From contig NZ_CP006745.1 of NCBI RefSeq assembly GCF_000510265.1, positions 305,444-369,443 of the forward strand: 64,000 bases of DNA, given 5' to 3'. The notes beneath the pieces are model-generated. The model made no database searches. It saw nothing but the letters and a program-made list of their open reading frames with translations, and was not told the DNA's origin. A program made the position numbers and the translations under genes. Below are positions 41,663-52,419 of the stretch, piece by piece (the stretch's first letter is position 1; every line of letters starts with the position of its first letter). Source of the stretch: Candidatus Endolissoclinum faulkneri L5. GTDB taxonomy: Bacteria > Pseudomonadota > Alphaproteobacteria > Thalassobaculales > Thalassobaculaceae.

Positions 41663-41949
41663 GTGCAAATTTTTTTTGTTTTGTATGACAATACAAATAG
41701 ACCTCAAAATGTTTTTATAAGCATGAACCATATCTATTATTAAATTATTAGGCTTTTCTCATTAGATTTGTATCTTTTATTAGAATCAGATCTCCTGACT
41801 TTCGATCCTAAAACGCACTAAACAGGAATATTTACTAAGAAAAATAATCAAGTAATTTTTAAATAGCATGTAAATTTTTACGTCTAAGTTCTATTATCTG
41901 TCTTCTAAAATTAACTTAACGGAAAAAATATAATTTTAAGATATATAAT

Positions 41950-41977
41950 TAAATTGAGCAGTATAAATTGAGCAGTA
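41950..41977. repeat. 14-bp tandem duplication
   Basis: TAAATTGAGCAGTA is repeated without a gap. Confidence 0.8.
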
Positions 41978-42250
41978 CTAATAGTATATTATCTTGTATG
42001 TTTTATCTTAATTATACGGTAAAGATCGATCTAATGAATACTTCATAATTTAGGCAGATTCCAGATAATAATTTTATCCAACGCCCTCTTATGAGTTGCG
42101 ATTAGTCCAGTTAATTGATTTAGCTAACCTCTAATCAGCTTGTTCTTTAAGTAAAAATATTATCTGATTGCAAATGATCATGTCGATAAACTGGATTAAT
42201 AGTTTTACATATAATCAATGTCAACTAACCTCATATCAATTTTCTTTAGG

Positions 42251-42307
42251 TATAGTAATTTTATGAATTATTTTTAGATATTAAAAATAATTCATAAAAT
42301 TACTATA
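42251..42307. repeat. Perfect inverted repeat, 26-bp arms, 5-nt loop
   Basis: The arms 42251-42276 and 42282-42307 pair perfectly around GATAT, about 220 bp beyond the rsmB stop. No T run follows on either strand. Confidence 0.9.
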
Positions 42308-42528
42308 GGCTCATGCAAAGCTAAAAGCGTAAGAGTATATCATATGCATAATGATTAAGTAAACAGTACTTTACCGGATTAACTGCACGAATATTTTTTC
42401 TTGAAGTTGACATAAATAAATCCCTTAGATTGCGAACCACTACTTATTAATTACTACTGAAAATCGGCAAATAAACTTGCAGGTTAAAATTATGGGTCAA
42501 TTATAACTAAATACTAGTAGACATTTGG

Positions 42529-43914
42529 CTATCGATTACTTGTGAAATACTGCCTCTTAATTGTCATTCTAGAAATAGAATGACAATTTTCATTTTTGAT
42601 TAATCGACAGGCGTAGAAACCATCAATACCACCATAATGAGCTAAATGATCTGGCCGGGTAAGCAAATCACCATCTTCATTAATTAGTTCTGATAGCCCG
42701 CCGATTTCGTTCGATGTTATAGGTTTTCGCGTGATATATGGATTACGTGAGAATAACGCCTCAATTCGTTCGCTACCTTCCTCTCGTAGCAAAGAACACG
42801 TGGAAAAAATAATTATACCTCCTGGCTTAACCATAGAAAAAGCTGCGTTGAGTAGCTGGTCTTGAATAATTGCCATTTTGCTTATATTGCCTTGGCTTTT
42901 TAGCCAGGGAATATCTGGATGTCGTTGTATTAGACCAGTAGCTGAACAAGGGGCATCAAGTAACAAGGCATCAATCTGGAATTGCGGCCGCCATTTGGTT
43001 GCATCTGCTATTATGCATTTAGCTGCAAGCTGCAGGCGATCTAAGTTATTATTTATTTGTTTGACTCGCTTAGGTAGTTGATCGACTGCTATCACATTTG
43101 CTAAACGAGCAGCAAGCTGTGCAGTCTTGCCTCCCGGAGCGGCGCAAAGATCAATCACAGTTTTGCCACGTACATCACCGAGTAATTGTACTGGTATTGC
43201 AGCAGCAGTGTTTTGTACCCACCATGCACCTTCGTTAAATCCGAGAAGAGCATCAATACGACTGTCGATTTTACGACGCAGAGTGCCAGTAGGCAAAATT
43301 TTAGCTCCTAAAGTTTTAGCCCAATATGCAGGATTAGTTTTTACTGTGATATCCAACATTATTGATTCCTGTTGCATAGCCATTACCATGGCCATAGCTA
43401 TATCTTCCCCATATGTTTGGCGCAAGATTTTAGTAAGCCATTTAGGTAAAGCTTGAAAGGCAGGAAGAGTGTTTATAACACCACGAGCTTCACGATCAAT
43501 TCTTCGCAGTACTGCATTAGTTAGTGTGGTAAATTGATCTTCTCCTTGCGATCGCACTAAGTTAACCGCACTATGAATTGTAGCGTAAGGAGGAATGTTT
43601 AGTATTAATAGCTCCGTTGCTGCAATTCGCAGCACATCCCGTACAATTGATGCTTGCCTAGGCAAAGGCCTCTTGAGGCAACTGTTGATTACCTGATCAA
43701 TGTGACCAAGGCGACGTAAGCTATTTGCTACTAAGCTACGGGCAAAATTACGGTCTCGGTCTGATAGTTTAGCGTTACCACTATGGTTAATTAAGGCATC
43801 GCTTAATCGCATTTTTTTTACAAGTACCGCGCGCAGCAGATCAAAGGCAACCTTGCGTGGAGCAGAGATTCTTGTAGTTGCGGAAAAATTTTTATTCAAG
43901 TACTGTTTAATCAT
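42529..43914 (-). CDS. rsmB: 16S rRNA (cytosine-967-C5) methyltransferase
   Basis: RsmB methylates C967 of 16S rRNA using S-adenosylmethionine. The 461-residue protein has an N-terminal NusB-like RNA-binding domain (about 20-150) and a C-terminal RNA-m5C methyltransferase domain with VIDLCAAPGGKTAQLAA, the two active-site cysteines in LLDAPCSATG and IFSTCSLLREEG, and DIPWLK. Length is typical. The start codon lies in one arm of a 7-bp hairpin (43912-43929) and no Shine-Dalgarno is visible, so initiation could be structure-sensitive. It is solitary on the minus strand. Confidence 0.95.
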   Translation of the reverse strand: MIKQYLNKNFSATTRISAPRKVAFDLLRAVLVKKMRLSDALINHSGNAKLSDRDRNFARSLVANSLRRLGHIDQVINSCLKRPLPRQASIVRDVLRIAATELLILNIPPYATIHSAVNLVRSQGEDQFTTLTNAVLRRIDREARGVINTLPAFQALPKWLTKILRQTYGEDIAMAMVMAMQQESIMLDITVKTNPAYWAKTLGAKILPTGTLRRKIDSRIDALLGFNEGAWWVQNTAAAIPVQLLGDVRGKTVIDLCAAPGGKTAQLAARLANVIAVDQLPKRVKQINNNLDRLQLAAKCIIADATKWRPQFQIDALLLDAPCSATGLIQRHPDIPWLKSQGNISKMAIIQDQLLNAAFSMVKPGGIIIFSTCSLLREEGSERIEALFSRNPYITRKPITSNEIGGLSELINEDGDLLTRPDHLAHYGGIDGFYACRLIKNENCHSISRMTIKRQYFTSNR

Positions 43915-43929
43915 ATTCTATGGAATATG
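43912..43929 (-). promoter_or_regulatory. Hairpin containing the rsmB start codon
   Basis: CATATTC and GAATATG pair perfectly around 4 nt, and the initiating ATG forms the end of one arm. It could mask the start, though the stem is AT-rich and weak. Confidence 0.35.
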
Positions 43930-44938
43930 TTATAAAATTGCATCGTTAGACAAAGAGCAAATTTTTAGTATGTAATATGATAAAAGTAACATTATTTTAG
44001 TTTTACACTTTGTAGTTCATTGGGTCATTTTTTTAATGAACACTCTTTATTATTTATGGATATTACAGTTCAAGTATTAATAACATTTTAAAATGGTGTA
44101 ATTTTATATTATAAAGCAAGATTGTTCTTTTTTAATACGTCTGAAATATTGATTTTCACATACATCAATAGTTTTGCATATAATATTTTTTGCTTTTAAG
44201 TTGCTGCAATCTTACCATTAAATAATGAACAACTTAATCATTATGTAATCAGCAAGCTTTATCTGTTTTTTATGTGACAAATGGATCCTACGCTGCCTGT
44301 ACCATATAGGCGAGAGTTCGGATGTTAAATTAGTTTATAAAAGTAAGCAATAGTGAATTTTACTAAAAACGCTAGTTTTTCGGAAGCTTGCAAAGGCTTT
44401 ATTAATTTTTTTTAATGATAATCGGTTAACTCATTAACGAAGTTTTAATGCTATGTTATAGGCAAGCATTACTTTGAATAATTGACTATCGATTAGGTTA
44501 AATTATAATCAGGAATAGGAAATTATTTACGATTGAGAGCGCCAACATAATAATTCTTTAAATAATTAAACATATTGGTTTGTGGTCTTACGTAACCTAG
44601 TTTGCTTGTCGTGATCTTAAATTAGCACATTGGTATCGTGTGATTTAATCGGGGAAAGTATACGTATAGATATGATCAAAAAATTTCTATCATATGATAA
44701 ATGTATAACTTTTACAATTTGATTTCATCAAAATAATAAAAAAATTTAATTTAGCTACAGTAGTACTTTCTCAGGATTATTTATTATTGCAGAAATAAAA
44801 ATTGGTTTTTTAACATTATATTATAAAAATGCTAAGCATTTGTTAGTTCGAGGAATAATTTCATAATCAAACGAGGGATTTTTATAGCAAGCAATTTACA
44901 CTTGCTAAGTATAATTAAACGAAGAAGTAATTTAGTTC

Positions 44939-44970
44939 TATACAGATAAGAAGTTTTATACAGATAAGAC
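44939..44970. repeat. 13-bp direct repeat, period 19
   Basis: TATACAGATAAGA occurs at 44939-44951 and again at 44958-44970. Confidence 0.75.
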
Positions 44971-45621
44971 ACAGCGGATGAAAGCTTTACACTAAAGTAT
45001 TCAATCGAAGATTGCTAGGAAATAAATACCGATAAAACTTTTTAATTGCAGATGCTACTGTGATTAGCTAACGCTGATTAACAATGCTTATAAAAATTGT
45101 CATTTTTAAGATTTTAGTATAGATAGAATCAGAGGAGTATATTTGATATTCCTGATATAAATTAATATAGTGAGTGTTTTTAAACTGTTAGCGTAAATCA
45201 GATTAATCTGAGTTCTGTGTTAATTTTAATTCACGGCAGATGAAGAATTCAATCTAGAATTATGATTTGATATCTGAATTAATTAACTGAGAATAATCTC
45301 GATGCGCGTAAGTAAAGATTTTAAACGAAAAGAAGAATCTGTTCTATTAATTAATGATAAACTTTATTTTTGAAAAACCATTTCTTCATTTACTTGAAGA
45401 GTAAAACTAAAAATATTAGATAGATGAAGCTTGTAATAGTAAGTTAGTATTGTTATCAAGTAGTATAATTTCGTAATCAATTATATTTGTTACATGTATA
45501 AACATTGTTTTTAGCATTTAACATTTTTCCTAAGCTTAATCTACTGTTTTACACGTAGCAGAAAGCATTTACTTATGGTTTATAGTTGGTACAAGTGATT
45601 TATAATACAATAAAAACGTGA

Positions 45622-45647
45622 ATTTACAGATTACCTAATCTGTAAAT
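45622..45647. repeat. Perfect inverted repeat, 12-bp arms, 2-nt loop
   Basis: ATTTACAGATTA pairs with its complement around CC. Confidence 0.75.
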
Positions 45648-46171
45648 ATATTGCTAATAACAATGAAGGCTTAATTAATTAATAGGTATATTAAGAAGAT
45701 ATTTTTAAATAATTTCTGGCTGTTTTTTATGGAACTAATTGTATACTTAGATGGCAACGTTTTTGGTTATACTAAGTAAATAAAGATATATGAACAAGTT
45801 AACTATAATAAATTAATCATTTTGTATCTTTGTTTTGATTTTTTGTGCTATACTGTAATCTGTAAAGATTATCTATTGATTTGCTCAATATTGCAGTATT
45901 TGGAATAATTTTTTACAATTTTTATATTAGAATAATTTAATTAGCTTTATATTAAGATATTATGTTTTAAACAAATGGCTATATTGTATATAAAAATAAA
46001 TATTTTATCCGCTTGTATGAACAGGGAATAAGCTGAACGTTATTGCTTTTGCTTCTAGATTTTATTACTAAATTATTGTTACAATGAGTTATAAGTCTCG
46101 ATTATATGAAAAAATAATTTTTACACTAAATTTACTACAAAGTATTCGCCATCTATGCAAATTATTATATA

Positions 46172-46269
46172 TACAATTAAGGTGATTTATTGTTCTATAA
46201 GCTAATATCACATGACCAAATACAATTAAGGTGATTTATTGTTCTATAAGCTAATATCACATGACCAAA
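46172..46269. repeat. 49-bp perfect tandem duplication
   Basis: The unit at 46172-46220 is repeated exactly and without a gap at 46221-46269. It is the longest duplication in the window. The absence of any difference implies a recent event, active conversion between copies, or an assembly artefact. Confidence 0.9.
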
Positions 46270-46286
46270 TTTTCTTAAGGTCTTTT

Positions 46287-46322
46287 TCTTGTAATAATCA
46301 CTAATCTTGTAATAATCACTAA
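46287..46322. repeat. 18-bp perfect tandem duplication
   Basis: TCTTGTAATAATCACTAA is repeated at 46287-46304 and 46305-46322, followed by a partial third copy. It lies 17 bp after the 49-bp duplication. Confidence 0.85.
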
Positions 46323-47561
46323 CCCTAATAATCATATATGTAGAAAAAATTAATAGTGTATTTTAATCCATGAAATTATTATTTTCAATAAATTATGATT
46401 GAATCGCATTTATAAACACGGCTATCGATTTTTGGTGTTGATTTGTTATTTATAAAATTATGCTAATTTTAAAAAAAACTTATACTAAAGCTTTTTGTAC
46501 TAATTATTTTTTTACACTTTAATTATTAAATATGCGACATTAAGTTAATGAACGAAAACAAAAGCATAATTCACAATTACAACTAAGAATATTCCCAAAA
46601 GCGCTCTTAAAGCCTTGTTGGTAATAAGCAATAAGGCTTTAACTAATTTTGTTGATGAAGCTTAGCTATTTATTCGTTAGTCAAACATGAAAAAAGTTAA
46701 TTAAAAACACTTATTAATTCAGTATTATTAAGTTAATAATTTTTAAATATTAAAACTTATCTTTGATATAAAATGATTTGGAACAGTAATTTTATGAGTG
46801 TTAAAATTTATTATAAATCATTCGTATTGCTTTTTAGTATTTATCTAATACTTTAGATAAAGTAAAAATTTAAACTTTTTATAACTTATCTCATTCTTCG
46901 GATTAATAATGCAATACGTTCTGTAAATTGTTTTATGCATATGGAGTTTCGTAACAATGTTGAGAATAGGTATATTTCATATTCATCAAGACGCATAGAT
47001 ATATTTTTATCATTGTAGCTAATAAGGTGGAGTAAGAAAATATTATTCAATGGATAACCTTTATATTTATACTATTCTGGAGAATATAAAGTAGTTTTTA
47101 TTAAAATGTTTCAGATTATTTGAGCCAAAAATACTTTTTCTGCACTTAATTTCTTATTATAAAATTTATAAGGAAGATTAGTCTATTAGATGATTGATGT
47201 TAGCGCCTATTTATGCATTGATAGTGCAATATCAATCCTTGAATTTATCGCTTAAAATTTTCTATTTTATCAGTGAGTTGTCCCTAGGGACCTAGATTAT
47301 CAAAACCTTCTGCACTAAGCTAAGTCATGCTATTCTTTCTATAAAGAAATCGTAAAAGGAAATAATCTCAGCTTCACAGCGCAGATGTTTGATGAATGAG
47401 CGGTTGTGTTAGCTGTTTAATCATTAGCCTATAATTTAATTATTTTATTTACAAAGCTTTAGCTCATCTGATATTAGGTGATTTCTTAATAAGTGTTTTG
47501 TTGTTATGAATAATTGTATAATTAGTATATCAATCTTACCCACAGGGTTTGTTATTTGTTA

Positions 47562-47592
47562 TAGATATATAACGCAATGCGTTATATATCTA
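47562..47592. terminator. Inverted repeat after the methyltransferase gene
   Basis: TAGATATATAACGCA pairs over 15 bp with its complement around a single base, 54 bp beyond the stop of the minus-strand methyltransferase gene. No T run follows, so it may act as an mRNA 3' stem rather than a classical terminator. Confidence 0.5.
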
Positions 47593-47645
47593 AGCAGAAG
47601 CAAAGTAATCTTTACTCATCTTACCGTCCTGCCAAAAGCATAAGC

Positions 47646-48503
47646 TCATTTGCTTGCTGTATATTGTGGAAGAATAGATTTGAGTTGATCTTTTGCTGGA
47701 GCCCAGGCTGTTATGTATAAGATTTGGAAACTAGCTTGGATTTTTCCGTCCTCTCCAGCAAAGCGCTTAGCATAATATTTTATCACTTCATTAAGCAAGG
47801 TACGACTTAGTGGTATACGTTGGCGTTTCATTGTTAAATTAGTTTCTCCCATACCACGCAAATCATACATAAGATCTAGTGCATTATTATATGTTACGGT
47901 GATCGTGTCTGTATCTACTACGGATAGCTTAAAACCAGCACGTTGTGTCAAAACACTGACGTCACTTAGATCAGCAAAAGGCGATATCCGCTGAGTAAAA
48001 CAGCTAGCATTTGCTGCTTCAGCTTCAACGAAAGATTTGTGGAGTTCTGCTAGTGTATTGCCGCCCAAAAATGCTACTAACATTAATCCATCTGGCTTTA
48101 GTGCCTGGCGAATTTGTGATAATACACCAGGTAAGTCGTTAACCCAATGCAATGAAAGCGCACTAAAAACCGCATCAAGCGACCTATTGGCAAATGGTAA
48201 AAACTCCTCATCAAGAGTTAAAGCTGGTCCATCACTACCTCTTTCTGTTGCCCAAGAGATAGATAAGTCACTTTGAATCAAGGTATCAATTTTACCACTG
48301 CTTCTAAGTCTATTACCTAAGCCACCAGAGCGAGCACCTATTTCTAAGGATAGTGGAAAACGAGGACGAAGGTCTGTCAACCTTACAGCCAATCTACCAG
48401 CAATTTCTTTTTCTAAAAAAGCAAATTTTTTATAATCTTTACGTGCACGTTCTCGGCGTCGACGTAGCAAAGAACGATCAAATATATTTACAACATCGCT
48501 CAT
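47646..48503 (-). CDS. SAM-dependent methyltransferase-fold protein, NDUFAF5/BioC-like
   Basis: The 285-residue class I methyltransferase-fold protein has the SAM-binding segment LSLEIGARSGGLGNRL (motif I position), DEEFLPFANRSLDAVFSALSLHWVNDLPG and KPDGLMLVAFLGGNTLAEL. This pattern matches the alphaproteobacterial relatives of mitochondrial NDUFAF5, a complex I assembly factor, and more distantly BioC. The glycine-rich loop is unusual (EIGARSGGLG rather than DLGCGxG) but typical of this subgroup. It is divergent from grxC. In related bacteria this gene commonly neighbours comF, grxC, a nitrilase gene and DUF1178. BioC is a less likely identity. Confidence 0.8.
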   Translation of the reverse strand: MSDVVNIFDRSLLRRRRERARKDYKKFAFLEKEIAGRLAVRLTDLRPRFPLSLEIGARSGGLGNRLRSSGKIDTLIQSDLSISWATERGSDGPALTLDEEFLPFANRSLDAVFSALSLHWVNDLPGVLSQIRQALKPDGLMLVAFLGGNTLAELHKSFVEAEAANASCFTQRISPFADLSDVSVLTQRAGFKLSVVDTDTITVTYNNALDLMYDLRGMGETNLTMKRQRIPLSRTLLNEVIKYYAKRFAGEDGKIQASFQILYITAWAPAKDQLKSILPQYTASK

Positions 48504-48904
48504 TAGCTAGATTGGTACTATAATTTGCTAAAACTACTAAGTATAAATGTTTGTTAAGGAAACCTTCTAGTTAAGTATACTATAAATTAATATTTATCAT
48601 GAATCCTTCCTTAGTTCAGCGTGATAGCTGAGCTACAAAATTACTTAATTTTTGCCTAATGTTGCTTTTTGTTTATTTCTTTGCTGATTAGCTAAACCCC
48701 CTAAGCTATATAGGGCAATTCTTTTCTTATTCTACTCCTAAATACAAGAATGAGTAATCTTACTTTATAGCTCATAGACTATCGATTATGCTTTTTGAGA
48801 GTCTTTATATTAATTCAAATAAATACAAGCAGCTCTTTAAACGATTAAACTTTATCTTACATAGGTTTCTCGAATTTATTGTCTACTACAAGAGAATGTT
48901 CAAA
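48504..48904. other. Spacer between the methyltransferase gene and grxC
   Basis: This is 401 bp with no gene. Related alphaproteobacteria often have comF here. I see no recognisable comF fragment. Confidence 0.6.
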
Positions 48905-49165
48905 ATGGCGAATACAGCTAGAGTAGAGATTTATACTGCTCCTTTGTGTTTATATTGCATTCGTGCTAAGTCGCTATTAGCAAATAAGGGGGTGGCCTAC
49001 CTTGAATATGACGTTGGTGAGTCGAGAGATGCTCGTTTTAAAATGAGCGAACGGGCTAACGGGGGGAGCAGTGTTCCCCAGATATTTATTGATGGGGAAT
49101 GCATTGGCGGTTCCGATGAGCTTGCGGAATTGGATCGCTTGGGTAAGCTCGACTATCTTCTTTAA
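48905..49165 (+). CDS. grxC: Glutaredoxin 3
   Basis: GrxC is a small dithiol oxidoreductase reduced by glutathione. I start at ATG 48905 (MANTARVEIYTAP), giving 86 residues. The open frame runs 39 codons further upstream, but those codons encode AT-driven residues foreign to the family. The active site reads CLYC (C15 and C18) instead of the usual CPYC, followed by the conserved SSVPQIFIDGECIGGSDEL with the cis-proline and the glutathione-binding GG. The Pro-to-Leu change in the active site should alter redox potential but keeps both cysteines. Confidence 0.93.
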   Translation: MANTARVEIYTAPLCLYCIRAKSLLANKGVAYLEYDVGESRDARFKMSERANGGSSVPQIFIDGECIGGSDELAELDRLGKLDYLL

Positions 49166-50396
49166 TGCTTCTTTTACCTGAATCTGTGCTTTCTTCTCCT
49201 TAAAACATTGTTTAACCTTTGAAGATATATTTGAAAAAATCGCTAATTAGGCAATAACACCTATGCTATTCCTTAATAATTTTTTAAATATTACGTTGGA
49301 GCTGGTAATTTGACTAAAAGATTTTCTTTCGATTTTTTAATGTTTTGGGTTAGGGATGATTCAGTGCTGTCGTAACTATGATTGTTGATTATTTTAAGGT
49401 GTAGTTTGCTAGTTTTGAAGTAGTCATGAAAACGCAAGCTTGTTTTGGAATCCTGCTTTTATAATGTTGCATATATTTATTGCTCATTGCATAATGTTCA
49501 GCCGATACTATTACTGATTAAAAGTACAAAAGCGTGTAATTTGGCTTCATACGCTAAACGTTATCCTGGATAGCTTTTTATTTGAATTATTTGCTTTACT
49601 ACATATCAATTCATCAGCAATATAATCATAGATTTAGCAATTTGATTGATGTTTTCTTCTTGATGTGAAACAGATGAATTTTTGATGTCCTTACTGACCT
49701 ATTAAACGAATTGTTTTATATAAAATACTACGTATTATGCTATCTATGGTTTATTGTTTTTTTATTTGGCCTTTTGCCAATAAGTAGTTGCGTTAATTGC
49801 TCAATCGCTTACAAAGGTAAGGGAGGTTAAACAGTATTGTTTAATTTTCTCGTAAAAATTGCTTACCGCAGGTAAGAGTATTACTCTGGAGGATGTATAA
49901 TTACTTGTATATTTTAGTACGCAAGATATTTCTGAATTACAAGGTAATATTTAGTTAAATTATAAAATTTAGTGTAGAAATTAAACAAACAACCTAGCAT
50001 ATTGTTATCTAGCGCCTAATCTAAATAGTTAGAAATTATACAACAATATTTTCACTTATTTGTGCCTACATTATTGTTGGATAATTAGTTATTATGATTA
50101 TCCTGGTGTAATTTATACAAAAAAAAATAAGTTTATTGTCTTAATAAATAAATAATCAAAAAGAAACAACAAGAATATTAATCAATAGTAATGAGTAAAG
50201 TTATCCTAGCTATGTGCTAGTAGTTTTAATCTTCAATCGCACAAGGTATCTCTTAGTATAATAAAAATTGCTTTATTTCATAGCTAGTTGTAATTTTTAC
50301 CTTAAAAAATTTAATTTTTATGATTATGTTTTTGTTATTTTGGGGAATAAGTTTATTATTGATAATGATAATTATTTTAATTTATTGTGCTTAGTG

Positions 50397-50418
50397 TACT
50401 ACCTCGAGATAGGTAGTA
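50397..50418. repeat. Inverted repeat, 8-bp arms, 6-nt loop
   Basis: TACTACCT and AGGTAGTA pair around CGAGAT. Confidence 0.55.
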
Positions 50419-50716
50419 ATAATGATATAAAAATAATAGTTTATTATTCTTTATCTCAAGTTATGTAGTTTTATTTGTAAAAGAGTATGCTTTTGATAAA
50501 CCAAAGATTATGCTACTTATTTTAAAAATCATAGATATTTCTAGTTATAGTTTTGTCTGCTCTAGCATTCATTCACTTTAATGATGTCTTCTGATTTTAC
50601 AACGTAACTGTGTGCTTTAACATCTAGTTAAAACGTAGAGTTGCTAAATAAGGTTTGATGAATATAAAAAATAGTGCTCATTTGCATATATATTGAATGA
50701 ATGTTTTAACTAAGGA

Positions 50717-50761
50717 GCATAATTCATTGAGCTTATGAGACATAAGCTCAATGAATTATGC
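50717..50761. repeat. Perfect inverted repeat, 21-bp arms, 3-nt loop
   Basis: The arms 50717-50737 and 50741-50761 pair perfectly around AGA. It lies 1.5 kb from the nearest gene on either side. Confidence 0.9.
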
Positions 50762-51066
50762 AAACTCGCCTTGGTCAGTTTTACTGGCGTAGTGTATACT
50801 AGCTTGAATTTGTTTTATCTGTTATTTATTTCCTGGAAATAACCTTAGTTGGGTTAGATTTGAAGATAAGCATATTTTAGTATTAGTTGTATGTTTTGGA
50901 AATTATCCCTAAGTTATTCTGATTAATATTATTTTAATTTTTAATACAAGTAAAGTGCAGTAAATCATTCTCAACGTAGTAACAACAATCTTTATCTATT
51001 TATCGCTATATAAATGAAATTTTATTTTATGGTAATATTTAATACAGTTAACTATTAGACGTGATG

Positions 51067-51102
51067 AGTATTATTTTTATTATTTCGAATAAAAATAATA
51101 CT
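51067..51102. repeat. Perfect inverted repeat, 15-bp arms, 6-nt loop
   Basis: AGTATTATTTTTATT pairs with its complement around ATTTCG. Confidence 0.75.
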
Positions 51103-52419
51103 TGTATTACTTATATAAGAAAGTTGTTCTATATTTTCTTATAGGTAAAATTGGAGGAATTAAATTTTTATGTAAGTACTATATGGATAGATTTATCTAT
51201 GATAAGTAAAGAGATATATTTTTATATGCCTTATATTAATAAGATAATAAATAGAATCTTTATGCTTTATTATGTAATTATCGATCATTATTTTGCTCTT
51301 GGCAAATCTTTAATTATAGAACTCAATAACCTAAGTTAGGTAGAAATTTGCTTATTAACTAATACGGCAATCAATTGTTAGTATCTTATTCAATAAAATA
51401 AACTTAAAATATTAGCTCATTCAATATAATGCGCGAAGGAATGCTCTTCGAATAGGTAAGGTTATATTAGTTGTTTTGCTTGTAATCATTGTACTGCTTG
51501 GGACAATAGATTGCGTACTTTACTTTTCGTGAATTATGCGAAGTTATAATTGGGTTGTATTCAAAAATACTAGATCTTATTTACTATTGCTCATAATTTT
51601 ATTATGATTAGCAGTGGAATTTTTAATAAGATGAAAAATCACACTTTGTGTGATGATAAAGTTTTTAATTATGGCATTGCTAAATTTTGGTTTAATAGTT
51701 ATCTATTACGTGTTTACTGCATCATAGCTTTATTTTCTTAGTCAATTAGACTTACAATTAAGAGTATCTTCAGGCTATTTTGTTAATCATCCGTTGCAAA
51801 CAGCAAGCAAAATAATCTCGATTGACATTAATTGCTATCCCTTTTATTTCTTTCCATAAAAGATATTAATATTATAACAACTGTGTTGTGATAATATATA
51901 ACGAGAGATTTTTTGATCACTTTTAAATGCAAAATGCATATTTTGCTAGATGCGGCAGTAGCGCATTGCTCATATTTGACTTGCAAGTTTTTTAGTAAAG
52001 CTATGAAAGCTTATTTTATCTGTTCACTATAGTTAAATTTAATATTAAGTATAAATTTAGTAAAAATAGATAACGAAATTCTATATTTTAATATATAATG
52101 TCCAGAAATATGTTTTGTTTGAGCTTGTACTTAATCTAGTATTTGTATATAATGTTCTATCTTATTGTGGCATTCACTTTTTAAGTGAAGGTGTTTTTCG
52201 ACAAATTTTTATATTAATTGCGACATATGGCTTGTTATTTGAGTAATTTTAATTAATCAAATGCACTGAAATGCTGATAGGTGATTGAAGTTTGCCAAAT
52301 GTTATGATGAGTTTTCTATACTCGAATTGCTGATGTATATTGTAACTGTCATTATTAGATGCATAATTTATATTAATTGATTTTACGTTATTTTACTATT
52401 TTTACAACTGGTGGATAAG

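Larger units (their letters stand above)
41600..42528. other. Spacer between rsmB and gatC
   Basis: This is 929 bp with no gene. It holds two tandem duplications (41625-41662 and 41950-41977) and a 26-bp-arm inverted repeat (42251-42307). Confidence 0.7.
43915..47645. other. 3.7-kb gene desert
   Basis: This is the longest spacer in the window, with no supportable gene on either strand. It contains three tandem duplications (44939-44970, 46172-46269 and 46287-46322) and two notable inverted repeats (45622-45647 and 47562-47592), plus a 10-bp-arm hairpin near 46612-46650. Confidence 0.7.
49166..52419. other. 3.3-kb spacer between grxC and DUF1178
   Basis: No gene is supported, and short frames of 60-70 codons look random. 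It contains inverted repeats at 50397-50418, 50717-50761, 51067-51102, 51638-51654 and 52173-52189. A nitrilase-family gene often occupies this position in relatives. I see no remnant. Confidence 0.65.

Noticed and set aside
3871-46322. Tandem duplications as a CRISPR array
   Set aside because: The units are directly adjacent, mostly two copies, different at each locus, and have no spacers or cas genes.
50268-51339. Two 62-66-codon frames after grxC
   Set aside because: They are rich in Y, I, F and N, as expected from random AT-rich DNA, with no motif or ribosome-binding site.
52173-52200. 7-bp hairpin with following GGTGTTTTT as a terminator
   Set aside because: No gene ends nearby, and short stems of this size are expected by chance in 38 kb of AT-rich spacer.
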